Below are positions 50,636-59,024 of a DNA stretch of 64,000 bases, one piece after another. Both the position numbers and the translations under genes were made by a program. The notes under the pieces were generated by a model. The model saw only the letters and a list, made by a program, of their open reading frames with translations. It did not search any database and was not told where the DNA came from. Origin of the DNA: JALQUO01 sp964529685 (GTDB lineage: Bacteria; Pseudomonadota; Alphaproteobacteria; Rickettsiales; Midichloriaceae); NCBI GenBank assembly GCA_964529685.1, contig CAZGZC010000001.1, positions 486,931 to 550,930 on the forward strand. Reading direction: 5' to 3'. Every line of letters starts with the position of its first letter. The stretch's first letter is position 1.

Positions 50636-51517
50636 CTACCACTCACCACCACCAAGTTGATGCACATATACAGCTACAGATTTAATTTCACTATCAGTGA
50701 GTTTATCTTTCCAGTAAGGCATTTGCCCTGCACGACCATTATAAATTATATCATATACAGTTCTATAGTCACTACCGTAGAGCCATATAGCATCAGCTAA
50801 ATTTGGAGCGCCAACTATATAATTCCCCTTTGCATTGGATCCATGACAGGAAGCACAGTTAGCTTGAAAAACTTCATCAGCTTTCTTAAGATCTAAATCC
50901 TTCTCTTTTGTTTTTTCTTCTTCACTCTTTGCCAAGTATATTACATAATGAGCCATTAGCTTAACATCATTAGCCGAGAGTAGCTTATCTTTACCGAAAG
51001 CAGGCATTTGAGAGTCATGTGCATCAGGATTTCCATTTCTAATACCATAAATTATAGTTTGCTGGATATCTTCAATTTTTCCACCCCATAGCCAAGCGCC
51101 AGCTGTTAAATTTGGATAACCAGGATTACCACCACCACCTGCACCATGACATACAGCACAGTTGTTCTGAAAAATAGATTGTCCACTTAGCTCTGCATAA
51201 TTCATAAGATTCTTATCTTTCATAATCTCTTCAAATGAAGTTTTATCAAATATTGCTTGATACTCTTGTCTTACTTTATAAATCTCTTTCAGCTCGTTCT
51301 TTAGCTGCTTTTCAGATGACCAATCAAGCATACCAGTATCATTTGGTGTTGGCCAAGAAGGATAGAAAATCCAATAACCTAATGCAAAGAAAACTGTAAT
51401 ATAAAAAGTAATTCTTAACCACTGTGGATCAGGATTATTATATTCAGTAATACCATCCCACTCATGTCTAGTTTCATGCTTTTTTGGCATCTCTTCTGGT
51501 TTACTTTTTCTTGCCAT
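50636..51517 (-). CDS. ccoP: cbb3-type cytochrome c oxidase subunit III (di-heme)
   Basis: A 293-residue protein with an N-terminal membrane helix (about 33-52, I-T-F-Y-I-T-V-F-F-A-L-G-Y-W) and two c-type heme motifs, C-A-V-C-H-G-A-G-G near residue 128 and C-A-S-C-H-G near residue 222, plus W-D-G-I-T-E-Y-N-N-P-D-P-Q-W at the front, which is the CcoP start. It takes electrons from the bc1 complex or cytochrome c. It lies 12 bp after ccoQ on the minus strand and is convergent with ccoN-ccoO. Confidence 0.96.
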   Translation of the reverse strand: MARKSKPEEMPKKHETRHEWDGITEYNNPDPQWLRITFYITVFFALGYWIFYPSWPTPNDTGMLDWSSEKQLKNELKEIYKVRQEYQAIFDKTSFEEIMKDKNLMNYAELSGQSIFQNNCAVCHGAGGGGNPGYPNLTAGAWLWGGKIEDIQQTIIYGIRNGNPDAHDSQMPAFGKDKLLSANDVKLMAHYVIYLAKSEEEKTKEKDLDLKKADEVFQANCASCHGSNAKGNYIVGAPNLADAIWLYGSDYRTVYDIIYNGRAGQMPYWKDKLTDSEIKSVAVYVHQLGGGEW

Positions 51518-51529
51518 GGCTATTTCTTT

Positions 51530-51664
51530 TTATCTTTTTTTGATAGGAATCATACTCTGCTCATCATATTCCTTTTTAGAGCCTGGACGAAATATCCAAA
51601 ATACAATTCCAATACAAGATATCAATAATAATATTGTAACTAAAGTGTGTAAGGTTGACCACAT
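51530..51664 (-). CDS. ccoQ: cbb3 oxidase small subunit IV, CcoQ
   Basis: A 44-residue frame, ATG at 51664 and TAA at 51530, 12 bp before ccoP on the same strand. It has a single membrane helix (about residues 8-25) followed by W-I-F-R-P-G-S-K-K-E-Y-D-E and a basic tail, the standard CcoQ layout. CcoQ stabilises the oxidase complex. It is so short that an automatic search could miss it. The order ccoQ then ccoP is as expected in an N-O-Q-P operon that has been split. Confidence 0.88.
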   Translation of the reverse strand: MWSTLHTLVTILLLISCIGIVFWIFRPGSKKEYDEQSMIPIKKR

Positions 51665-51799
51665 ATTTTAGAAGATGGGAAGTTATTTTTTTCTTACTGT
51701 AGTCCAATCTTGCAAATTTTTCTATAAATAGAATAAATTTTATGTTTTAAAATTTATTTATCTGTATTTTACTTAAGATTGTTGAAAGCTTTATATAAA

Positions 51800-51841
51800 C
51801 TATACAGAACTATACAGAAAAAAATTTATTAATGCTATAAT
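51800..51841 (+). promoter_or_regulatory. Tandem 10-mer and extended -10 box upstream of pdhB
   Basis: CTATACAGAA is repeated directly in tandem at 51800-51819. Then TGC-TATAAT lies at 51833-51841, ending 13 bp before the pdhB ATG. The tandem copy may be a regulator site covering the -35 region; no good -35 box is present. Confidence 0.4.
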
Positions 51842-51854
51842 CTTTTAAAAAAAT

Positions 51855-52838
51855 ATGACAAAAGTTACTATACGTGAGGTTCTGCGAGATGCTATGGCAG
51901 AAGAAATGAGATTAAATCAAGATGTGTTTGTAATAGGGGAAGAGGTTGGATATTACCAAGGAGCCTATAAAGTAACTCAAGGATTACTCGAGGAATTCGG
52001 TACTCAAAGAGTTGTTGATGCGCCTATAAGCGAGCATGGTTTTGCTGGCCTTGGTGTTGGAGCGGCTTTTATGGGTATGAGACCAATAGTTGAGTTTATG
52101 ACTTTTAATTTTGCAATGCAGGCAATAGATCAAATTATTAACTCAGGTGCAAAGACTCTTTATATGTCAGGCGGACAAGTTAAATCATCGATAGTGTTTC
52201 GTGGACCAAATGGTGCTGCTGCTAGAGTTGGTGCACAACACTCTCAAAACTTTGCTAGCTGGTACGGTCATGTTCCTGGACTTAAAGTAATTTCTCCATA
52301 CTCGGCTAACGATTTTAAAGGTCTTTTGAAAAGTGCTATTCGCGATGAATCACCTGTGATCTTTTTAGAAAATGAGCTACTTTACGGTGAAAGTGGAGAG
52401 GTTAATGATGATCCAAACTATCTAGTACAAATTGGCAAAGCAGCGGTTGTTAGAGAAGGAAGTGATGTAACAATTGTGAGCTATTCAATCCAAGTAAGAG
52501 ATTCACTTACTGCAGCTGGTATTCTTAAATCTGAACATAATATTAATGCTGAAGTTATTGATTTGCGCACTATTCGTCCATTAGACATAGAAACAATCAT
52601 AATTTCAGTTAAAAAGACAAATCGCTTAGTTATAGTTGATGAATGCTGGCCATTCGCTTCTGTTGCTTCTGAGATTGCTATGCAAGTAATGGAAAGAGCA
52701 TTTGATTATCTAGATGCGCCTGTAGCTAGAGTTAATGCTAAAGATGTTCCATTACCTTATGCAGTTAATCTTGAAAAAATGGCTCTACCATCAATTAATG
52801 AGATTATTGCTGCTTCTAAAAGTGTTTGTTATAGGTAG
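51855..52838 (+). CDS. pdhB: Pyruvate dehydrogenase E1 component, beta subunit
   Basis: A 327-residue transketolase-like protein: I-T-V-x-E-x-L-x-x-A-M-A-E-E-M pattern at the start (here I-R-E-V-L-R-D-A-M-A-E-E-M), G-E-E-V-G-Y-Y-Q-G-A-Y-K-V-T, then F-G-x-x-R-V-V-D-A-P-I-S-E-H-G-F and G-A-Q-H-S-Q. It pairs with the alpha subunit (not in the window) to decarboxylate pyruvate with thiamine diphosphate. There is no N-terminal lipoyl domain, unlike many alphaproteobacteria. It ends 5 bp from the convergent unknown gene at 52844. Confidence 0.95.
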   Translation: MTKVTIREVLRDAMAEEMRLNQDVFVIGEEVGYYQGAYKVTQGLLEEFGTQRVVDAPISEHGFAGLGVGAAFMGMRPIVEFMTFNFAMQAIDQIINSGAKTLYMSGGQVKSSIVFRGPNGAAARVGAQHSQNFASWYGHVPGLKVISPYSANDFKGLLKSAIRDESPVIFLENELLYGESGEVNDDPNYLVQIGKAAVVREGSDVTIVSYSIQVRDSLTAAGILKSEHNINAEVIDLRTIRPLDIETIIISVKKTNRLVIVDECWPFASVASEIAMQVMERAFDYLDAPVARVNAKDVPLPYAVNLEKMALPSINEIIAASKSVCYR

Positions 52839-52843
52839 ATGAA

Positions 52844-53845
52844 TTATGCAGCCGCAGAATGCTGCTGATTGCTTAGTTTTCTTTCTAATTTAATCTGTGC
52901 CTTAAAATTATGTAATCCCTCTTTAGTTTTTGAGACTCTATCTTTGCCTACAAGGCTTTTAAAGAACTCAATTAAATCATCTAAGATTCTTGTAAGAGCA
53001 TTTACATCATTTTTTTCAGAGATTTCTTGCAGGTTATTTTTTAATTTCTCAAAAGTTTTATTCTCAATTCTAATTTGATTAACTCTAGAGATCAGATTTT
53101 CGAGATCTCCACCAGCTTCTAAAGCATTCCTAATGTCATTAAGACATTTTATAATCTTGTTTTGTGCCTCAAGCTGCTCTTCGAATTTTATTTGAGAAAT
53201 TCGCTTTTCAACTTCGGCTTTAATACCTTCTAAATTTTCAGATAACCTTTCAATATCTTGGCTTAGTTTTGATAAAGTGATGTTTAAATACGGATGTTTT
53301 CTAAAGTGTTCTTCAACTGTGCTATTTATACTGAATTTCAAGAGAAGAAAAGTTCTATCTAATAAATTTGGTGCTATTTCAAAACCATTGTCTGCAAAAG
53401 CATTAATTTGCTTTGCAGCTATCTCAACAAAATTTTCGACTAAAGGTAGCTGAATGTCAGACCACAAAGTAGTTCTAGCTTCATCTATAAGTTCAGAGCC
53501 AAGTTGTTTATCAAACTTTTCCATTTTTTTGAAAACAAAATTAGTCACTGTGTTGTATGGTTCTGGGTAGACACTAGAATTGTTCATCGCATACATTCTA
53601 AAGAGCTGTAAAACAGGATAAACAGAATTGATAATTTTATTATCTAATCCTTCGATTTCTAGATCATTTAATGTTAATGCACTTAAAAATTCATCAAATA
53701 ACTCAGAATGAGCATCAAAGTTATTACTTAATCCTATTGCAAAAGCGAAGAGTTGATCTGATGAAATAGGATTCTTTTTCATTTTTGTATATAGATCTTC
53801 AATGAAGTTTTTCATATTTATTCCATTTGATGAAATTTTATTCAT
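52844..53845 (-). CDS. Unknown helical, coiled-coil protein
   Basis: I do not recognise this 333-residue protein. There is no signal peptide or membrane helix. Residues 1-180 look like a helical bundle; 185-280 form a strong coiled coil (L-S-Q-D-I-E-R-L-S-E-N-L, V-E-K-R-I-S-Q). The C-terminus is basic. A segment (EEHFRKHPYLNIT, near residue 178) resembles KECFTKHPQLKEY of the unknown at 28602, suggesting that the two may be distant relatives. The gene is single, between pdhB and the phaC promoter region (273 bp, no gene seen). It may be a secreted effector or a structural protein; neither can be shown. Confidence 0.72.
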   Translation of the reverse strand: MNKISSNGINMKNFIEDLYTKMKKNPISSDQLFAFAIGLSNNFDAHSELFDEFLSALTLNDLEIEGLDNKIINSVYPVLQLFRMYAMNNSSVYPEPYNTVTNFVFKKMEKFDKQLGSELIDEARTTLWSDIQLPLVENFVEIAAKQINAFADNGFEIAPNLLDRTFLLLKFSINSTVEEHFRKHPYLNITLSKLSQDIERLSENLEGIKAEVEKRISQIKFEEQLEAQNKIIKCLNDIRNALEAGGDLENLISRVNQIRIENKTFEKLKNNLQEISEKNDVNALTRILDDLIEFFKSLVGKDRVSKTKEGLHNFKAQIKLERKLSNQQHSAAA

Positions 53846-54118
53846 AAAAAATAATGTACCACACCAATATTAAAATTTTACTAAAAGTAGTAAAAAGTTC
53901 TGAATTTATTATTAATAAAGTCTTTATAACTTCATTAATAACGAATAATATTTTTTATAGAGAAATCGCTTTACTTTAGAAAACCTTTTGATTTTTGAAT
54001 ATGTTCTTTTCTAACAACAGTATGTACTAATTATTATAAAATCTTATTAAATTTCTATCAGCATGATTTTTAAAAATATATACTGAATAACAAGTAGTTA
54101 ATCTCAATTCAAACTTTT

Positions 54119-55924
54119 ATGCAACAAATATATGCAAATTTATACCCATCAACATATAAAATTTACGAGGCTGTAAATACTTATCAAACAGGTGTTTCAC
54201 TACTCTTGATGAAGCTTTATACTAATCCTCTCCTGCCAGAAGTGCATAACAATATAGTTACAAGATTTTTTACTGAAAGTGCTGAGGTCTTTTTGGAAAA
54301 AACAAATCAGCTTTTAGAAAGAAACTCAAGCTCGTATAATGCTGTTGATATATTTAAAGATTCTTATAGCCAAATGCTAAAGATTTCACATGACTACTTT
54401 GATGCTTGGCAGAAAGGAACTTCTGATTTTATGAAGCATCTTACATCAAGTAATGATCCTGTTATAAAAAAAGACATTACACATGACTTGCAGTCATACT
54501 ATAGAGATGTACTCAATATTATGGAGCAAAATGTAAGTAAGACTATAGATGATGTAGTAGGTAATGAGAAGAATAAACATACTTTACAATTTATTTGGGG
54601 GGAATTCAAAAAGTTATTTAACCAAAAAAATTTACCATTTCTAAATGAGGAAATAATTAGTAATCCCGAGTGTTTCCTTAAAGGGGCCAATATGTTTTTA
54701 GATGATATAAAAAATAGTCCAGATGGTTATTTTCTCATAAATACAGTAGATAGATCTGCATTCGAAATAGGTAAAACTATCGCTGCTACAAAGGGCAAAG
54801 TAGTATATAGGAATGAATTAATAGAGCTTATATGTTACGAAAGTTCAACTGAGAATATACATAAAGTGCCAGTCTTAATTGTAACTGCCTGGATCAACAA
54901 GTATTATATATTGGATTTAAATCCTCAGTATTCATATGTAAGATGGTTAATTGATAATGGGTATAGAGTCTATATGATATCTTGGATAAATCCAGATGCA
55001 AGCATGGCAAATAAATCTCTAACAAACTATATGCAAGAAGGGTTAATTGAAGCAATAAATCAAGTAAAAACTATATCGCATAATGAAGAAGTGAACTGTA
55101 TTGGATATTGTATGGGTGGAACTCTTTTATCAATTAGTGCATCTTATTTAGCATCCAAAGGAGATAAAAGTATAAAGTCAATTACTCTATTAACTACTCT
55201 CACTGATTTTAATAGATGTGGTCCTGTTAAGATGTTTATTACAGATGAGATGCTTGATTCTATTGATCATTATATGAAGAGGCAAGGCTATATCTCTGGT
55301 TATGACATGTTTAACACATTCAGCATTATCAGAAGCAATGATATGATTTGGTACTACTTTATAAATAAATATATCCTTGGAAAAAAACCAAAGTCAATTG
55401 ATGTTCTTTATTGGAACTCAGACAGCACAAGAATACCTTATTCATTACATAGCCAGTGTTTAAGAGATTTATATCAAAATAATCTACTGACTCAAGGAGA
55501 ATTAAAATTCAATAATAAGAAAATCAACCTAGGTGATGTAAAATGTCCAGTTTATTGCTTTGCAACAGAAGATGACCATATAGCACCTTGGGAAAGTGTT
55601 TATAAAGGATTTAGATTATTTAACGCATCAAACAAAAGATTTATCTTAAGTAAATCAGGACATGTGGCAGCTGTTATAAATCACCCAGATAAAAACAAAT
55701 ATGGATATTGGTTTGATCAAATTGAGCAAAAAAAACAAAAGAAGTTCAGCGATTTACCGAATCAATGGTTCAATGATGCACAATATAAAGACGGATCTTG
55801 GTGGAATGACTGGAACAAATGGATGATAAACAGCAATCTCAATGGCGATAGTGTGAAATCCTCTCCAATCGCTAGTAATCATATTATAGAGAATGCACCA
55901 GGAAGCTATGTCCATACACGATGA
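54119..55924 (+). CDS. phaC: Polyhydroxyalkanoate synthase, class I
   Basis: A 601-residue alpha/beta hydrolase of normal PhaC length. The catalytic Cys lies in a lipase-like box, G-Y-C-M-G-G (C331), with the Asp in A-T-E-D-D-H-I-A-P-W and the His in S-K-S-G-H-V-A-A-V. It polymerises 3-hydroxyacyl-CoA to storage granules. The tail W-F-x-D-A-x-x-x-x-G-S-W-W-x-D-W is typical of class I enzymes. phaA, phaB and a phasin are not in the window. PHB synthesis in a host-dependent bacterium suggests access to plentiful acetyl-CoA. Confidence 0.94.
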   Translation: MQQIYANLYPSTYKIYEAVNTYQTGVSLLLMKLYTNPLLPEVHNNIVTRFFTESAEVFLEKTNQLLERNSSSYNAVDIFKDSYSQMLKISHDYFDAWQKGTSDFMKHLTSSNDPVIKKDITHDLQSYYRDVLNIMEQNVSKTIDDVVGNEKNKHTLQFIWGEFKKLFNQKNLPFLNEEIISNPECFLKGANMFLDDIKNSPDGYFLINTVDRSAFEIGKTIAATKGKVVYRNELIELICYESSTENIHKVPVLIVTAWINKYYILDLNPQYSYVRWLIDNGYRVYMISWINPDASMANKSLTNYMQEGLIEAINQVKTISHNEEVNCIGYCMGGTLLSISASYLASKGDKSIKSITLLTTLTDFNRCGPVKMFITDEMLDSIDHYMKRQGYISGYDMFNTFSIIRSNDMIWYYFINKYILGKKPKSIDVLYWNSDSTRIPYSLHSQCLRDLYQNNLLTQGELKFNNKKINLGDVKCPVYCFATEDDHIAPWESVYKGFRLFNASNKRFILSKSGHVAAVINHPDKNKYGYWFDQIEQKKQKKFSDLPNQWFNDAQYKDGSWWNDWNKWMINSNLNGDSVKSSPIASNHIIENAPGSYVHTR

Positions 55925-56009
55925 TTACAAAGACAGACTTCTTGATGTCGGAATTATGGAATTTATTATGCCTATATGAAATTTATATGTATTAGCTGAT
56001 TAAGTAATC

Positions 56010-56690
56010 TCATATCTTGATAAAAGACATCATGTAGTTGACAGATACATCTTCTGATGTGTACCACTCCTGCTTAATTGGATTAAATCTAACTCCTGTA
56101 ATATCAACTAGTATTAAGTTATATGTACTGAGTACTTCTTCTATCTCAGATGGTTTGACAAACTTTTTCCATTGATGAGTACCTATTGGTACTAATCTTA
56201 TAATGTACTCAGCTGCAACTATAGCCTTGAAATATGATTGATTTGTTCTATTGATAGTTGATAAGAATATATATCCACCTGGCTTAAGAAGTTTTGCTAG
56301 ATGGACTAAAAATATTTTGTAGTCATCTACATGTTCAATCACTTCCATACATGTCACAACATCATATTGTGCTTTATGTTTAGGAAGATTTGATATGTCT
56401 TCCAAATTATCTTGATAGTACTTTATATCTAATTCTGCCGCTTTAGATTTAGCTTCCGCTACTTCAATATTCTTTTTACCTATGTCTAAAGCACTCACTT
56501 CCATCTCCAGTCGTGCCATAGGTATTGTTAGAATTCCTCCACCACATCCAATGTCGATAGCTTTTTTCCCTTTTGGATCTCTAGTATTATCTCTTATATA
56601 CTTTAGTCTTATAGGATTCATTTTGTGTAGTAAGTCGAATGGGCTATCATCTTCCCACCATTTATCTGCTAGCTCTTCAAATTGATTCAT
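56010..56690 (-). CDS. ubiG: Ubiquinone biosynthesis O-methyltransferase UbiG
   Basis: A 226-residue methyltransferase with F-x-x-L-A-x-K-W-W-x-x-x-S-P-F-x-x-L-H-x-M-N-P-x-R at the start, A-I-D-I-G-C-G-G-G-I-L (SAM loop), V-V-T-C-M-E-V-I-E-H-V and P-G-G-Y-I-F-L-S-T-I-N-R-T, all UbiG features. It performs the two O-methylations of ubiquinone. The region 56691-57025 before hflK (335 bp) has an open frame with a TTG start that I do not think is real, and the hflK promoter. Confidence 0.95.
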   Translation of the reverse strand: MNQFEELADKWWEDDSPFDLLHKMNPIRLKYIRDNTRDPKGKKAIDIGCGGGILTIPMARLEMEVSALDIGKKNIEVAEAKSKAAELDIKYYQDNLEDISNLPKHKAQYDVVTCMEVIEHVDDYKIFLVHLAKLLKPGGYIFLSTINRTNQSYFKAIVAAEYIIRLVPIGTHQWKKFVKPSEIEEVLSTYNLILVDITGVRFNPIKQEWYTSEDVSVNYMMSFIKI

Positions 56691-56971
56691 TTTTTCTGTA
56701 ACTGAACCATATTTCAGCTTTTTTGTCTATTTTTTTTGGAGAAAATCATAAAAATCTCTTTTGAGACACATATTGATCTAGAAAGTACTAATATAGAAAG
56801 CTTTTTAAATAAAAAAATTTCTATTTATAGATTTTTTATCTGTACTCTAAAATTTATTCAATATGCAAAAATTTTTGATCAAAATGCAGTTATTATACTT
56901 AGATTATTAGCAATAAAAAAGACATATGCTTGCATAAATCTAATACTTAATCCACTTAAGAAAAACATTTA

Positions 56972-57000
56972 TTGATTTAAAAAAATTTTTTCTATATAAT
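56972..57000 (+). promoter_or_regulatory. Probable sigma-70 promoter of hflKC
   Basis: TTGATT (56972-56977) and TATAAT (56995-57000) are 17 bp apart, close to the consensus TTGACA-N17-TATAAT. The -10 ends 25 bp before the hflK ATG at 57026, so the leader would be about 19 bases. Confidence 0.65.
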
Positions 57001-57025
57001 CCAAATTCAAAAAATAATTTAAATT

Positions 57026-58114
57026 ATGACTTCAACAAAGACTGAAGTTAACTCTTTCGATAATCCGTGGGATGAAGGTGATAAGAAAAAAGATTCTACA
57101 AAGCCGGATTTTGTAATGCATGATAATAAAAAAAATGGCGGGGCTTGGAATAAAAACCAAATGCAATTTAATGGCAATCCAAAGATTGTACTGGCAATTC
57201 TAATTCTCTTGCCATTAATTGCATGGCTGTCTACTGGATTTTTTATAGTAGAACCAGATCAAGAAGCTATTATAGTAAGGTTTGGTAAGTATCATTCAAC
57301 TGCCTCTCCAGGTCTGAGTTATAAGTTTCCAGATCCAATTGATAAAGCAATAAAAGTTAGTGTTACGACTATTAATAGAGAAATGATCGGTGTTAAGACT
57401 CAAGGTAGCGCTTTTACAAAGGGAGATGATAGTAATAAAGTTAATATACCTGAAGAGAGCCAAATGCTTACTGGTGATGAAAATATAATTGATATGCACT
57501 TTTTTGTTCAGTGGAAGATAAAAGATCCATATAATTACGTTTTCAAAACAAAAGATAATATGTTTGATGGAAATACTCTGAGAGTTACAGCTGAGAGTGC
57601 TATGAGGGAGGTAATAGGTCTAGTAAAGCTAAATGAAGCTATATCTGAACAAAGGCAAGATATTGAAAATCAGACTAAAGTGATCTTACAAAAGATGCTA
57701 GATGATTATCAGACTGGAGTGGAAATTTTTAATCTGGGAATCCTTTATAGCTATGTGCCAGCAGAAGTTAAAGATGCTTATAGGGATATCCAGGCAGCTA
57801 AGGCTGATAAAGAGAGAGAGATTAACCAAGCTTATTCCTATAGAAATGATATATTACCTAAAGCTAGAGGACAAGTATCAGCTATTTTAGAAGATGCAAA
57901 AGCTAAGAAAGAGACAATAGTGTCTGAAGCTCAAGGGCAAGCAAATAGGTTTAATAGCATTCAGAAAGAATACCAGCTCTCTCCCGAGATCACTAAAAAG
58001 AGAATTTATATAGAAACTATGGAATCAGTTTTAGCTGAGAAAGAAAAAGTGCTAATAAGCAAAGGGGTAAGTAGTTCAATATTACCCCTACTATCAATTG
58101 ATAAGAATAAATAA
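57026..58114 (+). CDS. hflK: HflK, FtsH protease modulator
   Basis: A 362-residue SPFH/band 7 protein. A hydrophilic N-terminus (1-50, with D-N-P-W-D-E-G) precedes one membrane helix (55-75) and the band 7 domain (E-P-D-Q-E-A-I-I-V-R-F-G-K), then the helical tail with A-A-K-A-D-K-E-R-E-I-N-Q-A-Y. HflK and HflC form a large cage around FtsH and regulate its proteolysis of membrane proteins. The stop TAA (58112-58114) is separated by one base from the hflC start. The gene has its own promoter. Confidence 0.95.
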   Translation: MTSTKTEVNSFDNPWDEGDKKKDSTKPDFVMHDNKKNGGAWNKNQMQFNGNPKIVLAILILLPLIAWLSTGFFIVEPDQEAIIVRFGKYHSTASPGLSYKFPDPIDKAIKVSVTTINREMIGVKTQGSAFTKGDDSNKVNIPEESQMLTGDENIIDMHFFVQWKIKDPYNYVFKTKDNMFDGNTLRVTAESAMREVIGLVKLNEAISEQRQDIENQTKVILQKMLDDYQTGVEIFNLGILYSYVPAEVKDAYRDIQAAKADKEREINQAYSYRNDILPKARGQVSAILEDAKAKKETIVSEAQGQANRFNSIQKEYQLSPEITKKRIYIETMESVLAEKEKVLISKGVSSSILPLLSIDKNK

Positions 58115-58115
58115 T

Positions 58116-58985
58116 ATGACAGGCAATAAGTTAACATTTTTAGGAGTGATACTAGGTGGATTAGTATTTCTTGTAATAAACTCAGTCTATATATTAGACC
58201 AAAGGCAATTTGATATAGTTGTCCAGTTTGGTGATGTTATTAGAGAAGATAAAGAACCAGGTCTTAAATTCAAGATACCTTTTATACAAGATACAATCTT
58301 CTTTGATAATAGGATTCAAACAATAGTTTTCACTGCAGGCGATGAAAGTGAAGTTGTATCATCTGATCAAAAGATAATGAAGTTAAATGCATTTAGTAAG
58401 TATAGGATATCAGATCCACTTAAGTTTTTGGTTACTGTAAGAGATGAAAATACACTTAGAGCGCGGATGATGGCTCTTGTTGAATCAGCTGTCAGGGAAG
58501 TAGTTGGTAGTACTAAGTTCAATGATGTATTGGGGGCAAATAGAATTATTGTAATGCAGAAGATTACTAGTGTAGTCAAGGAGCAGATGCTTAAGTTTGG
58601 TATTGAAGTATTAGAGGTTAGAATCACAAGAATAGCTTTCCCGGAGAAGGCTCGTGATGCAGTCTATGCCAGGATGAGAACTGATCGTGAGAAGGAAGCT
58701 AGTGAGATCCGCGCTACCGGTTCTGAGGAAGGACAAAAGATTAAAGCTGATGCTGAAAAACAAAAGTCTGTAATGCTTGCTAATGCTAAGAAAGAATCTC
58801 AAACTCTAATTGGTGAAGCAGAAGCTATAGCAATTAAAACTATCGCTGATGCCGTTGGAAAGGATATAGATTTCTTCGATTTCTACAAGACAATGGAGGC
58901 ATACAAAAACTCATTTGGTAAGTCTGACACAAAGATAGTAATTGGAACAGATAATCCTTTCCTGAAATATTTTGAATCTAAGTAG
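58116..58985 (+). CDS. hflC: HflC, FtsH protease modulator
   Basis: An SPFH/band 7 protein of 289 residues. The start is ATG at 58116 (T-G-N-K-L-T-F-L-G), one base after the hflK stop; a start at 58098 inside hflK would add six residues and is unlikely. A membrane helix lies at 6-24, then Q-R-Q-F-D-I-V-V-Q-F-G, and later R-M-R-T-D-R-E-K-E-A-S-E-I-R-A-T-G-S-E-E, the HflC motif. It acts with HflK at the inner membrane. Confidence 0.94.
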   Translation: MTGNKLTFLGVILGGLVFLVINSVYILDQRQFDIVVQFGDVIREDKEPGLKFKIPFIQDTIFFDNRIQTIVFTAGDESEVVSSDQKIMKLNAFSKYRISDPLKFLVTVRDENTLRARMMALVESAVREVVGSTKFNDVLGANRIIVMQKITSVVKEQMLKFGIEVLEVRITRIAFPEKARDAVYARMRTDREKEASEIRATGSEEGQKIKADAEKQKSVMLANAKKESQTLIGEAEAIAIKTIADAVGKDIDFFDFYKTMEAYKNSFGKSDTKIVIGTDNPFLKYFESK

Positions 58986-59024
58986 GCATTGCTGTTAGTT
59001 ATTTTCTAACTAGCAAGTAACATT

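Noticed and set aside
56736..56975. 79-codon plus-strand frame between ubiG and hflK
   Set aside because: It starts with TTG, is very rich in I, K and F as expected from AT-rich non-coding DNA, overlaps the hflK -35 region at its end, and no family is recognised.
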